A stretch of DNA of 33,695 nucleotides from Klebsiella pneumoniae (GTDB taxonomy: Bacteria > Pseudomonadota > Gammaproteobacteria > Pseudomonadales > Pseudohongiellaceae), in contig CAMDML010000032.1 in the NCBI GenBank assembly GCA_945902215.1, forward strand, positions 1-33,695. The letters are read 5' to 3'. Both the position numbers and the translations under genes were made by a program. The notes beneath the pieces are model-generated. The model did not search any database and had not been told where the DNA came from. It saw only the letters and a list, made by a program, of their open reading frames with translations. This document shows, in pieces, positions 1-8,848 of the stretch; positions within the stretch are counted from its first letter, which is position 1, and each line of letters starts with the position of its first letter.

Positions 1-807
1 TCTGAAGCGATCTACTCCAATACTGCAATTGCGGCCTGCATCCGTGTCGGCTTGGTGAAAGCCGGTTTGCCCGAAACCGCTGTGCAAGTAGTAGAAACTA
101 CTGACCGCGCTGCGGTAGGTGAGCTGATCACAATGCCGCAGTACATCGACGTAATTGTGCCCCGTGGAGGCAAAGGGCTGATCGAACGCATCAGTAAAGA
201 TGCGCGCATTCCGGTGATCAAACACCTGGACGGTGTGTGTCATGTGTACATCGATGATCATGCCGATTTCGACAAGGCCATCCGCATTGCGGTGAATGCC
301 AAGACCCATCGCTACGGGGTCTGCAATGCCATGGAGACGCTGCTCATCAGTTTCACAATGGCGGAAAAGGTCATGCCCGCGCTGGTGGCGCAGTACCAGG
401 CGGCTGGCGTTGAGTTGCGCGGCTGCAATCGTGCCCGCGCCATTATGTCCGGCATTGCTCAGGCGACGGAAGCAGACTGGTATGCAGAATATCTGGCGCC
501 AATTCTTGCTATTCGGATCGTGGACGGTCTCGATCAGGCGATCGAACACATCAACAAATACGGATCGCAGCATACCGATGCCATCGTCACTGAGGATTAC
601 ACGCGGGCGCGGCGCTTCCTGCGTGAAGTGGATTCCAGCTCGGTGATGGTTAATGCCTCGACTCGTTTTGCTGATGGTTTCGAATACGGTCTCGGCGCCG
701 AAATCGGTATTTCCACCGACAAGATTCATGCGCGCGGTCCGGTGGGGCTGGAAGGTCTTACCTCGCAAAAATATGTTGTGCTCGGAGATGGGCATGTGCG
801 CACGTAG
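1..807 (+). CDS. proA: Gamma-glutamyl phosphate reductase (glutamate-5-semialdehyde dehydrogenase), 5' truncated
   Basis: Reduces L-glutamyl-5-phosphate to glutamate-5-semialdehyde with NADPH, the second step of proline synthesis in the cytoplasm. The reading frame is open from base 1 and continues past the window edge, so the N-terminal part (roughly the first third of a protein of about 420 residues) is missing. Visible family signatures are [10 protein letters not shown] at the truncated start, VPRGGKGLI, and [11 protein letters not shown], whose Cys (codon 322-324) is the catalytic thiol of this aldehyde dehydrogenase family. The C-terminal part carries [24 protein letters not shown] in pieces typical of ProA. 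It stops 12 bp before nadD, and the proA-nadD order is the one known from Pseudomonas, so co-transcription is likely. Nothing in the visible part looks damaged. Confidence 0.97.
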   Translation, partial: SEAIYSNTAIAACIRVGLVKAGLPETAVQVVETTDRAAVGELITMPQYIDVIVPRGGKGLIERISKDARIPVIKHLDGVCHVYIDDHADFDKAIRIAVNAKTHRYGVCNAMETLLISFTMAEKVMPALVAQYQAAGVELRGCNRARAIMSGIAQATEADWYAEYLAPILAIRIVDGLDQAIEHINKYGSQHTDAIVTEDYTRARRFLREVDSSSVMVNASTRFADGFEYGLGAEIGISTDKIHARGPVGLEGLTSQKYVVLGDGHVRT

Positions 808-819
808 CCGGCACGCGCG

Positions 820-1473
820 GTGAAAGGGAGCGCGACGCGTATTGGCATCATGGGCGGGATGTTCGATCCCGTGCACAACGGCCATGTGTTGTTGGCCCAG
901 AGCGCGCGCCAGTACTGCCAGCTTGATTCGGTAAAAATGTTCCCCTGTGGCACTCCTGTCCACCGCAGTAATGCAGTAGCCGCCGCAGAGCATCGGGAGG
1001 CAATGCTAAAGCTGGCATGCGGCGACCATGACTGGTTGCAAATTGATACGCGCGAGTGCGCATCAGCTGCGCCGTCATATACGTACCATACGGTGTCTGC
1101 GCTGCGTGCTGAACATCCGTCTGCCACACTGTTTCTGTTGCTGGGTCTCGATGCTTTTCTCGCGCTGGATACCTGGTACCGCTGGCAAGACTTGTTTGCT
1201 CTGGTGCATATGGTGGTAGCAGTAAGACCCGGTTACAAATTTGAACCGGGAACACTGGCGCCTGCTTTCAGGCAGGAAGTTGGCGCACGTCTTGCTGGGC
1301 AAGCAAATGATGCAGCACAGCATGCGGCCGGGCGGATACTGCTGGTGGCGCTGGATTTGCCGGATATTTCGTCAACGCAGGTTAGGCGCCTGGTTCATGC
1401 GGGGGAGGACATTTCCGCGCTGGTGCCAGCGGCGGTGGCAGACTACATCGCGGCCAAAGCCCTGTACAAATAA
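820..1473 (+). CDS. nadD: Nicotinate-nucleotide adenylyltransferase
   Basis: Transfers AMP from ATP to nicotinic acid mononucleotide to give deamido-NAD in the de novo and Preiss-Handler NAD routes. The 217-residue protein is the usual size. The nucleotidyltransferase signature GGMFDPVHNGH (residues 12-22, HxGH at 19-22) and the second motif ISSTQVR (from residue 183) are intact. The GTG at 820 is preferred because the next in-frame ATG (850) would remove the strand leading into the HxGH motif. The Shine-Dalgarno sequence is weak, and the start lies 12 bp after proA, so translation may be coupled. It is followed by rsfS and rlmH as in most gammaproteobacteria. Confidence 0.96.
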   Translation: MKGSATRIGIMGGMFDPVHNGHVLLAQSARQYCQLDSVKMFPCGTPVHRSNAVAAAEHREAMLKLACGDHDWLQIDTRECASAAPSYTYHTVSALRAEHPSATLFLLLGLDAFLALDTWYRWQDLFALVHMVVAVRPGYKFEPGTLAPAFRQEVGARLAGQANDAAQHAAGRILLVALDLPDISSTQVRRLVHAGEDISALVPAAVADYIAAKALYK

Positions 1474-1502
1474 CATAAAGAGTCAACAACGAGGTAAGTG
1501 CA

Positions 1503-1838
1503 TTGAAAGCCAGCAAACTACGCGATTTCGCCGTCAAGGCCATAGAAGATTTGAAGGGGCAGGATATTGCCTGTTTGGACATCCAGAAGCTGTCCACCAT
1601 TGCTGATTACATGCTGGTGGTTACCGGGACCTCGACCAGGCATGTGAAGTCCATGGCTGACGAAGTTGCCAAACGCTGCAAGGCAGCTGGCATAGCGGTC
1701 AGGGGCGTGGAAGGGACGGATCAGGCCGAATGGGTCCTGCTTGATCTCGGCGATGTTATCGTGCATGTGATGCAGGCACCCGTGCGCAAACTCTATGATC
1801 TAGAATCGCTGTGGAGCATGTCACCGGGCAAGAAATGA
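1503..1838 (+). CDS. rsfS: Ribosomal silencing factor RsfS (Iojap/YbeB family)
   Basis: RsfS binds ribosomal protein uL14 on the free 50S subunit and blocks subunit joining when nutrients run low. The 111-residue product matches the family length and contains the conserved segments [24 protein letters not shown] and the [15 protein letters not shown] core of the Iojap fold. The start is TTG at 1503. It is supported by a GAGG Shine-Dalgarno at 1491-1494, eight bases upstream, and by alignment of the N-terminus with the family. It sits between nadD and rlmH, its standard place. Confidence 0.96.
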   Translation: MKASKLRDFAVKAIEDLKGQDIACLDIQKLSTIADYMLVVTGTSTRHVKSMADEVAKRCKAAGIAVRGVEGTDQAEWVLLDLGDVIVHVMQAPVRKLYDLESLWSMSPGKK

Positions 1839-1857
1839 AGCCTTGGGTTGCGCTAAA

Positions 1858-2328
1858 ATGAAAATCCACCTGATCAGCGTCGGAACCAAAATGCCGGACT
1901 GGGTGGAAGCCGGTGTTGCCGAATACCGCAAGCGCTTGCCGCGCGATTTTGAGCTGCTCATTACCGAAATCCCGCTGGCGCCGCGCGGCAAAGGTGCTGA
2001 TATCAGCAAAGCCAAGGTAAAAGAGGGTGAAGCCTGTCTGCGTGCCGTGGGCAAAGGCGACTTCCTGGTTGCCCTTGATGTGCAGGGCAAGGTACTTGGC
2101 ACCGAACAACTGGCAGAGCAGTTCCGGGTGCTGCGGGACGGCGCTCGCAACGTGTCCCTGCTGGTCGGTGGGCCGGACGGCTTGTCGGTAGAATGCCTGG
2201 CGGCGGCTGATTCCCGCTGGTCCCTCTCGCCATTAACCTTTCCCCATCCCATCGTCAGGATCATCCTTGCCGAACAGGTCTACAGGGCTTGGAGTATTCT
2301 CGCAAACCACCCCTATCACCGGGGATAA
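1858..2328 (+). CDS. rlmH: 23S rRNA pseudouridine-1915 N3-methyltransferase
   Basis: SPOUT-class methyltransferase that methylates pseudouridine 1915 in helix 69 of 23S rRNA on the 70S ribosome, using SAM. The product has 156 residues (E. coli 155). The start [16 protein letters not shown] aligns with family members, so the ATG at 1858 is chosen over an in-frame TTG at 1843. The SAM-binding trefoil-knot region shows [10 protein letters not shown] and [20 protein letters not shown] in consecutive stretches, and the C-terminus ends in NHPYHRG as expected for the catalytic tail. It begins 19 bp after rsfS. It closes the first block of the cluster and is followed by a 223-bp gap before mrdA. Confidence 0.97.
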   Translation: MKIHLISVGTKMPDWVEAGVAEYRKRLPRDFELLITEIPLAPRGKGADISKAKVKEGEACLRAVGKGDFLVALDVQGKVLGTEQLAEQFRVLRDGARNVSLLVGGPDGLSVECLAAADSRWSLSPLTFPHPIVRIILAEQVYRAWSILANHPYHRG

Positions 2329-2551
2329 TGCGGCAATTTTCGTGGAATGTGACGGGATGCTGTTATTTTCGGTTTTTGCTATGTAGAATTACTGGGCAAT
2401 TTCTCCTGTAATTACAATGAGTAATTGGTCGGACCTCAACGTTAAACCACCAAGTGTAGGCATCAGCCTAAAAATTCAGGTAAAAGTCCAAACTGAAACT
2501 TAAATCAATCTGAAATCAATCTGAAATAAAAGGCATCTGACAAAAGCCACC
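2329..2551. other. Intergenic leader before mrdA, AT-rich
   Basis: This 223-bp gap is clearly richer in A and T than its neighbours and is the only sizeable gap in the proA-lipA block, so it probably carries the promoter of the mrdA-rodA group. A TAGAAT at 2384-2389 could be a -10 box, but no good -35 lies at 16-18 bp. Just upstream of the mrdA start is an 11-bp direct tandem duplication (2502-2512 and 2513-2523). No convincing terminator hairpin for rlmH is visible. Confidence 0.4.
2502..2523. repeat. 11-bp tandem duplication upstream of mrdA
   Basis: Two exact, adjacent copies of AAATCAATCTG lie 29 bp before the mrdA ATG and are followed by a partial third copy (AAAT). They are not palindromic. 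They may be a replication-slippage product in the leader or a pair of binding sites; the sequence does not tell which. Confidence 0.7.
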
Positions 2552-4483
2552 ATGACCGACCGCTACACCCTCAAGGATCACACACTGGAACGGCAGATTT
2601 TTCTCTCCCGTTTGCTGATTGGAGGCGGTGTTGCTCTTTTGCTTCTGGTCGCGCTCGTTGCTCGCCTCGTGTTTCTGCAGGTTTATCAGCACGAATACTA
2701 TTCCACGAAGTCAGATTCTTACCGTATTCAAATCAAGTCCGTCGTACCCAACCGTGGACTGATCTACGATCGTAACGGTGTGATCCTTGCCGAAAACAAA
2801 CCTAGCTTCACGCTGACACTGGTCAAAGAGAGAGTCGGCAACATTGACACAAGTCTTGAGCTCGTCAGAACACTGATCGCGCTGACGCTAGAAGACGAGG
2901 AAAAATTCCGGGAGCGACTCAGTCACCGCGGCGTGCCATTCTCCTCCGTACCCTTGCGCTTCAACCTAACCGAAGAAGAGATCGCCCGGATTGCTGTCAA
3001 CCAGTTCCAGTTGCCGGGCATCAGTGTCGAGGCCGAACTCATTCGACATTATCCGCAAGGCGAGTTGATGGCGCATGCGCTCGGTTATGTTGCAGCGATC
3101 TCCGAAGAAGATCAAAAGGCGCTTGATCCCGAGAATTACAGCGGTACGCGCCAGATTGGCAAGATGGGCGTGGAAAAGTATTACGAAGACATTCTGCACG
3201 GCCATGTCGGTTACGAAACCGTCGAGAAAAACGCACACGAGCAGGTCATGAAGGTGCTGGATCGCACCGACCCCGTTCCGGGACAGGACATTGTATTGTC
3301 TCTGGACAGCAACCTGCAGCGCGCCGCTTCCGAAGCGCTTGGCGAATTCCGCGGCGGAGTGATCGCGCTCGATCCTGCCACGGGTGGCGTGCTGGCCATG
3401 GTCAGCACACCTTCTTTTGATCCCAATCTGTTTGTGGCAGGCATCAGTCACGCTGATTATGCAAAGTTGAACGACCGCACCGAAACCCCGCTGTTCAATC
3501 GCGCACTCGGTCGTTATTCACCGGGCTCCACGATCAAGCCATTGCTTGGACTTGCCGCGCTCGACACCGGCTTGCGCACCCGGGAATACACAGTCAGTGA
3601 TCCCGGATATTTCCATCTCGATGGTGATAGTCATATCTATCATGACTGGACTTGGTGGGGCGACAAGAACGGTCACGGCCTGGTCAATCTGGAAAAAGCA
3701 ATTTACCAGTCGTGTGACATTTATTTCTTTGACCTCGCCACGGAAATGGACATCGATACGATGCACGATTTCCTGTCCCGCTTCGGTTTTGGACGCAATA
3801 CCTCCGTGGATATTCCGCAGGCAAGCAGCGGTGTGTTGCCGTCGCGCGAGTGGAAACAGGAAGCTCTGGGGCAGCCATGGTATCCAGGTGAAACGCTCAA
3901 TTCCTCAATCGGCCAGGGATTTACGGAGGTCACGCCATTACAGCTGGCCACAGCCACGATGCTGATCGCCAACAAGGGCAAATGGCAGCAGCCGGCCCTC
4001 CTCCGGCGCATCGGTACCGAAGCCCCGGACATTCAGCGTCCGCAGAGTATCCCCGACATCCAATTGAAGAATCCGGACGATTGGAACTTCATTCAGCAAG
4101 CCATGGCCTCCGTTGTCCACCGCTACAGCGGATATCGCGACAATGGTACCGCGTGGAGTTACATCACGATGGAAAATCCCACGGTGTATCGCATGGCCGG
4201 AAAATCCGGGACAGCTCAGGTGGTCGGCATGCCGGCCGATTTCGACACTGATGCCGAAGTGCCAGAAAAATACCGCGACCATGCGCTGTTCATCGCCTTC
4301 GCTCCGGTGGAAGATCCCAAAATCGCCGTGGCAGTTTTCGTCGAGCATGGGGTAGGCGGCAGCGGTATTGCCGGGCCGATTGCACGCAAGATTCTCGATG
4401 CCTACCTGCTTGGCCCGGACGGCCAACTCAAGCCGGAGTTCCGGCCACCGGCCGCTCCGCTCATCAGCAGCATGAATCCCTGA
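2552..4483 (+). CDS. mrdA: Penicillin-binding protein 2, elongasome transpeptidase
   Basis: Class B PBP that cross-links peptidoglycan during rod elongation, in complex with RodA and MreCD at the inner membrane. The 643-residue protein has a short cytoplasmic N-terminus and one membrane segment (about residues 22-42). The pedestal domain starts at SVVPNRGLIYDRNG, and the transpeptidase domain follows. The catalytic motifs are present: STIK at 326-329 (nucleophile Ser326), SCD in the YQSCDIYFF segment, and KSGTAQ from 551. The ATG at 2552 gives an N-terminus that aligns with E. coli PBP2. It lies 10 bp upstream of rodA, its functional partner, so the two are almost certainly co-expressed. The downstream tail (PEFRPPAAP) is the usual proline-rich end. 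Confidence 0.98.
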   Translation: MTDRYTLKDHTLERQIFLSRLLIGGGVALLLLVALVARLVFLQVYQHEYYSTKSDSYRIQIKSVVPNRGLIYDRNGVILAENKPSFTLTLVKERVGNIDTSLELVRTLIALTLEDEEKFRERLSHRGVPFSSVPLRFNLTEEEIARIAVNQFQLPGISVEAELIRHYPQGELMAHALGYVAAISEEDQKALDPENYSGTRQIGKMGVEKYYEDILHGHVGYETVEKNAHEQVMKVLDRTDPVPGQDIVLSLDSNLQRAASEALGEFRGGVIALDPATGGVLAMVSTPSFDPNLFVAGISHADYAKLNDRTETPLFNRALGRYSPGSTIKPLLGLAALDTGLRTREYTVSDPGYFHLDGDSHIYHDWTWWGDKNGHGLVNLEKAIYQSCDIYFFDLATEMDIDTMHDFLSRFGFGRNTSVDIPQASSGVLPSREWKQEALGQPWYPGETLNSSIGQGFTEVTPLQLATATMLIANKGKWQQPALLRRIGTEAPDIQRPQSIPDIQLKNPDDWNFIQQAMASVVHRYSGYRDNGTAWSYITMENPTVYRMAGKSGTAQVVGMPADFDTDAEVPEKYRDHALFIAFAPVEDPKIAVAVFVEHGVGGSGIAGPIARKILDAYLLGPDGQLKPEFRPPAAPLISSMNP

Positions 4484-4493
4484 TGCCCCGGCC

Positions 4494-5645
4494 GTGAGCG
4501 TTTTGGACTTTGGCAAACAAAGCGGTAGCCTCGGTTCAGGGCTCGAACGCAATCGCAGTCTCTGGGAACGCTTCCACATCGACCTTCCTCTTCTGTGCAC
4601 ACTGCTCGTGTTGCTCAGTTTCGGGCTGATGGTGCTTTACAGCGCTACTGACGGAAATATCCGAGACATGCAGCGCCAGGCGGGGTTCATCGTTTTCGCC
4701 ATCTGCGTGATGGTGGTAGTGGCACAGCTCGAAGTGCGCTTTCTGCAAGTCTGGTCGTTGTGGATGTTTATCGGCGGACTCACTTTGTTATTGGCAGTAC
4801 TCCTGATCGGTGATGTTGCCAATGGCGCCCAGCGCTGGCTGGATTTCCCGGGTCTGCCACGTTTCCAACCTTCCGAAGTGATGAAAATCCTTGTGCCTCT
4901 GTCAGTCGCGACACTCTTGGCGCGGCGCGCGATTCCCCCTAATTACAAGCAGGTGATTGGCGCCTTGCTGCTCATCGGCATACCTGCAGTGCTCGTGGCT
5001 AAACAGCCTGATCTTGGTACAGCCTTGTTGATTGGCGTCTCAGGCATTTTCGTGCTGCTGTTGTCAGGCATCCGCTGGAAGGTGGTATTCGCTGCGCTGA
5101 CACTCGGCTTGATGGCAATTCCTGCCCTGTGGATTTTCTACCTGCAGGACTATCAGAAGAACCGCATTTACACCTTCCTGAATCCAGAACGCGAACCGCT
5201 GGGTGCCGGGTGGAACATCATTCAGGCGAAAACCGCGATCGGCTCGGGTGGACTGTACGGCAAGGGCTGGTTGAACGGTGTCCAGTCGCGCCTCGATTTC
5301 CTCCCGGAAGGGCAGACGGATTTTATTGTTGCCGTGCTCGCCGAAGAGTTCGGTCTAGTGGGTGTGGGCTTTTTGTTGACACTATATATTGTGATTATCG
5401 GGCGCGGATTGTATATTGGTGCCGTTTCTCAGGATCTGTTCTGCCGTCTGATGGCGGGCAGTATTTCCCTGACTTTTTTTGTATATGTATTCGTCAATAT
5501 CGGGATGGTTTCCGGTTTGCTGCCGGTGGTTGGAGTGCCCTTGCCGCTGGTCAGTCTGGGCGGCACTTCCATTCTTACCTTGATGATCGGTTTCGGAATT
5601 TTGATGTCCATCCACACGCACCAAAAAACTCGCTGGGGGATTTGA
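4494..5645 (+). CDS. rodA: Peptidoglycan glycosyltransferase RodA (SEDS family)
   Basis: Polymerises lipid II into glycan strands in partnership with PBP2. The 383-residue, ten-helix integral membrane protein has typical SEDS signatures: LMVLYSAT in the first helix, PSEVMKI, QPDLGTALLIG, and LPEGQTDFI, in which Asp276 corresponds to the catalytic aspartate of RodA. It ends with PLPLVSLGGTS followed by the last helix. The start is GTG at 4494, 10 bp after the mrdA stop. The long hydrophilic N-terminal stretch of about 35 residues before the first helix is usual in this group. It is followed directly by rlpA rather than by mltB. Confidence 0.97.
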   Translation: MSVLDFGKQSGSLGSGLERNRSLWERFHIDLPLLCTLLVLLSFGLMVLYSATDGNIRDMQRQAGFIVFAICVMVVVAQLEVRFLQVWSLWMFIGGLTLLLAVLLIGDVANGAQRWLDFPGLPRFQPSEVMKILVPLSVATLLARRAIPPNYKQVIGALLLIGIPAVLVAKQPDLGTALLIGVSGIFVLLLSGIRWKVVFAALTLGLMAIPALWIFYLQDYQKNRIYTFLNPEREPLGAGWNIIQAKTAIGSGGLYGKGWLNGVQSRLDFLPEGQTDFIVAVLAEEFGLVGVGFLLTLYIVIIGRGLYIGAVSQDLFCRLMAGSISLTFFVYVFVNIGMVSGLLPVVGVPLPLVSLGGTSILTLMIGFGILMSIHTHQKTRWGI

Positions 5646-5649
5646 TACA

Positions 5650-6609
5650 GTGACGTTGTGGTCTTGCCTGACCAGACCCGTGTTACTTCTGCTGGCTTTC
5701 TACTTGACTGCCTGTGTCAGCACTACCCCTCCACGTTCTACACCTCCTGCCACTTCATCCGGCAGTCGTTATGAGTTGGAGAACGACAGCCCGCTGCTCG
5801 AGCCTATCGATCTCTCACAGGTAAGACCTGCCATACCGCGTGCTGAAAGACGCACGCTTGCCGGTAACAAGAGTCCTTACACAATCAACGGTCGCACCTA
5901 TCGGGTGATGGAAAACGAAGCAGGCTACGCAGATACCGGATTTGCCTCATGGTACGGCCGCAAGTTTCAAGGCCATTTGACTGCCAACGGTGAAATCTAC
6001 GACATGTTTCAGCTCACTGCTGCGCATACCACGATGCCCATACCCAGCTACATACGGGTAACCAATCTCGACAATGGCAAAAGCATCATCGCCCGCGTGA
6101 ATGATCGCGGGCCTTTCCATGAGGGCCGTATCGTGGATATGTCATACGCCGGCGCTGTGATGCTGGGTTATGCGGACAAGGGTACTGCGCGTGTGCGGGT
6201 GGAGGCCATCTTGCCGGGTGAAGTGCTGTCAGATGAAGAGTTGCCGAGAGATGCTATGCCAATGCCGGCGGTTTCAAGGGCTTCAGATGTGCCAGCACAG
6301 ACTGTGACTCTTGCGACTGATTCGATTGAGTCAGTTGTTACCGAACGGCAATTAATCGATGAAGGCAAGGGAAGCGAATTCCTGCAGGTGGGAGCGTTCG
6401 CCAGCGCAAATTCCGCACGTTCGCTGGTGAGCCGTCTGGCGCGACTGACCGAACTGCCAGTGTTCATTTACAGTGAAAGCAACGACGGCGGCTTACTGCA
6501 CAAGGTGCGCATTGGACCTCTTGTTAGTGCAAATTCAGCGATTCAGGAACTGATCAACAGTGTGCAGGCCCAGCAACTGGGCACGCCATTCCGCGTGCGT
6601 GCGCCCTGA
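5650..6609 (+). CDS. rlpA: Rare lipoprotein A, septal lytic transglycosylase with SPOR domain
   Basis: Outer-membrane lipoprotein that binds denuded glycan at the septum and, in Pseudomonas, cleaves it as a lytic transglycosylase. The GTG at 5650 follows a GGGGGA Shine-Dalgarno (5635-5640). The 319-residue protein opens with a lipoprotein signal ending LTAC (Cys22). The double-psi beta-barrel at about 97-185 has the diagnostic ASWYG, TANGE, VTNLDNG and NDRGPF motifs. A C-terminal SPOR domain of about 75 residues (FLQVGAFAS to the end) would recruit it to denuded peptidoglycan. A low-complexity linker joins the two domains. It lies 4 bp after rodA and within the cell-wall operon. Confidence 0.96.
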   Translation: MTLWSCLTRPVLLLLAFYLTACVSTTPPRSTPPATSSGSRYELENDSPLLEPIDLSQVRPAIPRAERRTLAGNKSPYTINGRTYRVMENEAGYADTGFASWYGRKFQGHLTANGEIYDMFQLTAAHTTMPIPSYIRVTNLDNGKSIIARVNDRGPFHEGRIVDMSYAGAVMLGYADKGTARVRVEAILPGEVLSDEELPRDAMPMPAVSRASDVPAQTVTLATDSIESVVTERQLIDEGKGSEFLQVGAFASANSARSLVSRLARLTELPVFIYSESNDGGLLHKVRIGPLVSANSAIQELINSVQAQQLGTPFRVRAP

Positions 6610-6652
6610 TCCATACGGGCCACGCCATGCTCCATTCAACTTGAGGAAGACC

Positions 6653-7879
6653 ATGCAGACCTTCAACACCAACTTTCGGTTTCACAAGAATAGATCGAGC
6701 AAGCTGTTCATCGCAGGACTCGCGTTTCTGGCGAGTTTCTGGGTGCAGGCGCAACCACAGCCGACATTGACGCAACCCACGCCTGCGCAGCAGTCGCAGA
6801 TCATTCCGCGCCCGCCACAGGTGAATGCCACGAGCTATATTCTGTTGGAGGCGGTTACCGGGACCGTGCTGGTGGAAATGAATGCTGATGCGCCGCAGCC
6901 GCCCGCAAGCCTGACCAAGATCATGACCACCTACGTGGCTGACAGTGAAATTGCCGCAGGGAACATCAGCCTCAACGACGAGGTCAATGTCAGCGTCAAA
7001 GCCTGGCAGGCGGAAGGTTCCAAGATGTTCATCCAGGAAGGCACCGTGGTGCGCCTGGAAGACATAATGCGCGGCATCATCATTCAGTCAGGTAACGATG
7101 CAAGTATCGCACTGGCCGAGCACATTGCCGGAAGCGAAGATGCCTTCGCCGACCTGATGAACCAATACGCCAAACGCCTGGGTTTGGCCAATAGCAATTT
7201 CACGAATGCCTCGGGCTTGCCTGATCCCAATCACATGATGTCCGCAAGAGATTTGGCTCTGCTGGCCCGCGCGGTGATTACGGAGTTTCCGGAACCGTAC
7301 AAGATGTACAGCGAGCGTGAATTTACCTACAACAACATCCGTCAGCCCAATCGTAACAGCCTGCTGTTCACCGACCGCAACGTTGACGGCATGAAAACCG
7401 GATTCACCGAAGAAGCCGGCTACTGTCTGGTGTCCTCTGCAGTCCGTGATGGCATGCGCCTGATTACAGTGGTTCTTGGTACTGATTCTGCGGATGCGCG
7501 TGCCGTCGAAAGTTCCAAGCTGCTGACTTACGGTTTCCGCTTCTTTGAAACACACCAGTTATTCACGGCCAACCAGGTGCTGGGCAATACCCATGTCTGG
7601 TCGGGCAAAGTGGATTCGGTAGATGTTGGCATCCGCGATGCTATGCTCGTGACAATACCGCGCGGCCAGGCTGACCAACTGCAAACTACACTGGTTCTGC
7701 AAGAGGATCTGAAAGCGCCGATCACCGCAGGACAGGTGTTGGGTTCGGCAAAAGTCATGCTCGGTGAACAGGTGCTCTATGATGGTCCTGTGGTCGCGAT
7801 GACCGACGTCGAGCGGGGCAGCCTGCTGAAACGGTTGATGGACTGGCTGCATTTGTTCTTCCTCTCGCTGTTCAGTTGA
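6653..7879 (+). CDS. dacA: D-alanyl-D-alanine carboxypeptidase (PBP5/PBP6 family)
   Basis: Removes the terminal D-Ala from pentapeptide side chains in the periplasm and so limits cross-linking. From the ATG at 6653 (Shine-Dalgarno GAGGAAG at 6643-6649) the protein has 408 residues; a longer in-frame opening upstream lacks a ribosome site. It has a Sec signal peptide ending VQAQ and the serine-peptidase motifs SLTK (86-89), SGN (146-148) and KTG (248-250). The PBP5-type C-terminal beta domain is followed by an amphipathic helix (LLKRLMDWLHLFFLSLFS) that anchors it to the outer face of the inner membrane. In Pseudomonas the gene in this position is called dacC. Its stop codon overlaps the upstream edge of the ybeD frame. 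Confidence 0.96.
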   Translation: MQTFNTNFRFHKNRSSKLFIAGLAFLASFWVQAQPQPTLTQPTPAQQSQIIPRPPQVNATSYILLEAVTGTVLVEMNADAPQPPASLTKIMTTYVADSEIAAGNISLNDEVNVSVKAWQAEGSKMFIQEGTVVRLEDIMRGIIIQSGNDASIALAEHIAGSEDAFADLMNQYAKRLGLANSNFTNASGLPDPNHMMSARDLALLARAVITEFPEPYKMYSEREFTYNNIRQPNRNSLLFTDRNVDGMKTGFTEEAGYCLVSSAVRDGMRLITVVLGTDSADARAVESSKLLTYGFRFFETHQLFTANQVLGNTHVWSGKVDSVDVGIRDAMLVTIPRGQADQLQTTLVLQEDLKAPITAGQVLGSAKVMLGEQVLYDGPVVAMTDVERGSLLKRLMDWLHLFFLSLFS

Positions 7880-7890
7880 GGAGCCAGGTC

Positions 7891-8163
7891 TTGGTGGCCG
7901 AGGACAGCAAGCCGGTACTGGAATATCCCTGTGACTATCCCATCAAGGTGATGGGGCTGCACGAAAACGATTTCGCTGTTTGTATTATCGATATCGTCCG
8001 GCGCCACGACCCCGATCTCGCCGACGAACACATTACGTATCGTGAAAGTCGTAATGGCAAATATCTGGCGGTGAGTGTCGTCATTACCGCCACCGGGGCT
8101 AGTCATATCGAGGCGCTGTTCAACGACCTCAAAGCGAGTGGCCGGGTGGTCATGGTGCTGTGA
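7891..8163 (+). CDS. ybeD: DUF493 (YbeD) family protein
   Basis: Small cytoplasmic ACT-like domain protein of unclear function that nearly always sits just before lipB. The frame can be opened from TTG 7876, but a GAGGAG at 7878-7883 sits seven bases before TTG 7891 (GTG 7894 is also possible), so the shorter form of about 90 residues is preferred. Conserved features are the [12 protein letters not shown] start, [20 protein letters not shown] and the terminal GRVVMVL, which match Pseudomonas YbeD. The family link to lipoate metabolism rests on genome context only. Confidence 0.93.
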   Translation: MVAEDSKPVLEYPCDYPIKVMGLHENDFAVCIIDIVRRHDPDLADEHITYRESRNGKYLAVSVVITATGASHIEALFNDLKASGRVVMVL

Positions 8164-8182
8164 CACCGGCGCCCCTTCTGCG

Positions 8183-8797
8183 ATGAGCGCTCCCCTGATC
8201 AGCACACTGGGACTCACCGACTACACGCCGGTGTGGCAGGCGATGCAATCTTTCACCAACTCCCGTGCTGCAAATACCCCTGATGAATTGTGGGTCCTGC
8301 AGCACAAGCCGGTATTCACCCAAGGGCAGGCCGGCAAACCCGAACATATCTTCGATCCGCACGGCATACCGGTTATCCAGTCCGACCGCGGTGGTCAGGT
8401 GACCTATCACGGCCCTGGCCAACTTGTGATCTACTTTTTGCTCGATGTACGGCGGCGTGGTTACGGCGTACGTGCACTGGTTGATCTGATTGAACAAAGC
8501 TTGCTGGCCGTACTCGCTTCCTATGATGTCGAAGCCCATTTGCTTAAAGGTGCGCCAGGGGTTTATGTCGGCGAACGGAAAATTGCCGCGCTGGGCCTGC
8601 GCATACGCAAGGGTGGCTCACTGCATGGCCTCAGCTTCAACATCGACATGGATCTGACCCCGTTCTCGTACATCAATCCCTGTGGTTATGCCGGCCTGGA
8701 AGTGACTCAATTGCGGGCATTGGTGCCGCCAAAGGCAGACCTTTTTCTCGAAGCCCAGCAAAGACTTGTGGGGGACCTGGTCGCGCGTTTGCTATAA
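8183..8797 (+). CDS. lipB: Octanoyl-[acyl-carrier-protein]:protein N-octanoyltransferase
   Basis: Moves octanoate from acyl carrier protein to the lipoyl domains of 2-oxoacid dehydrogenases and GcvH, the first step of lipoate assembly. The ATG at 8183 gives 204 residues, normal for LipB; the frame is open further upstream but without family similarity. The [12 protein letters not shown] signature is present. The catalytic dyad is Lys133 (in [12 protein letters not shown]) and Cys167 (in NPCGY). The gene begins 19 bp after ybeD. Its last codons and stop are overlapped by an extended -10 element that probably drives lipA. Confidence 0.97.
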   Translation: MSAPLISTLGLTDYTPVWQAMQSFTNSRAANTPDELWVLQHKPVFTQGQAGKPEHIFDPHGIPVIQSDRGGQVTYHGPGQLVIYFLLDVRRRGYGVRALVDLIEQSLLAVLASYDVEAHLLKGAPGVYVGERKIAALGLRIRKGGSLHGLSFNIDMDLTPFSYINPCGYAGLEVTQLRALVPPKADLFLEAQQRLVGDLVARLL

Positions 8798-8798
8798 T
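8790..8798 (+). promoter_or_regulatory. Extended -10 promoter for lipA inside the lipB end
   Basis: The sequence TGCTATAAT is a perfect TGn extended -10 with a consensus TATAAT box, and it spans the lipB stop codon. No good -35 lies at 17 bp, which extended -10 promoters tolerate. Transcription would start near 8805 and leave a leader of about 44 bases before the lipA ATG. This would allow lipoyl synthase to be made separately from the cell-wall genes. Confidence 0.55.
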
Positions 8799-8848
8799 GA
8801 AGAAACAGCAAATGATAGTGCGCCCCATATTTTTCCAGTGATGCCCTC

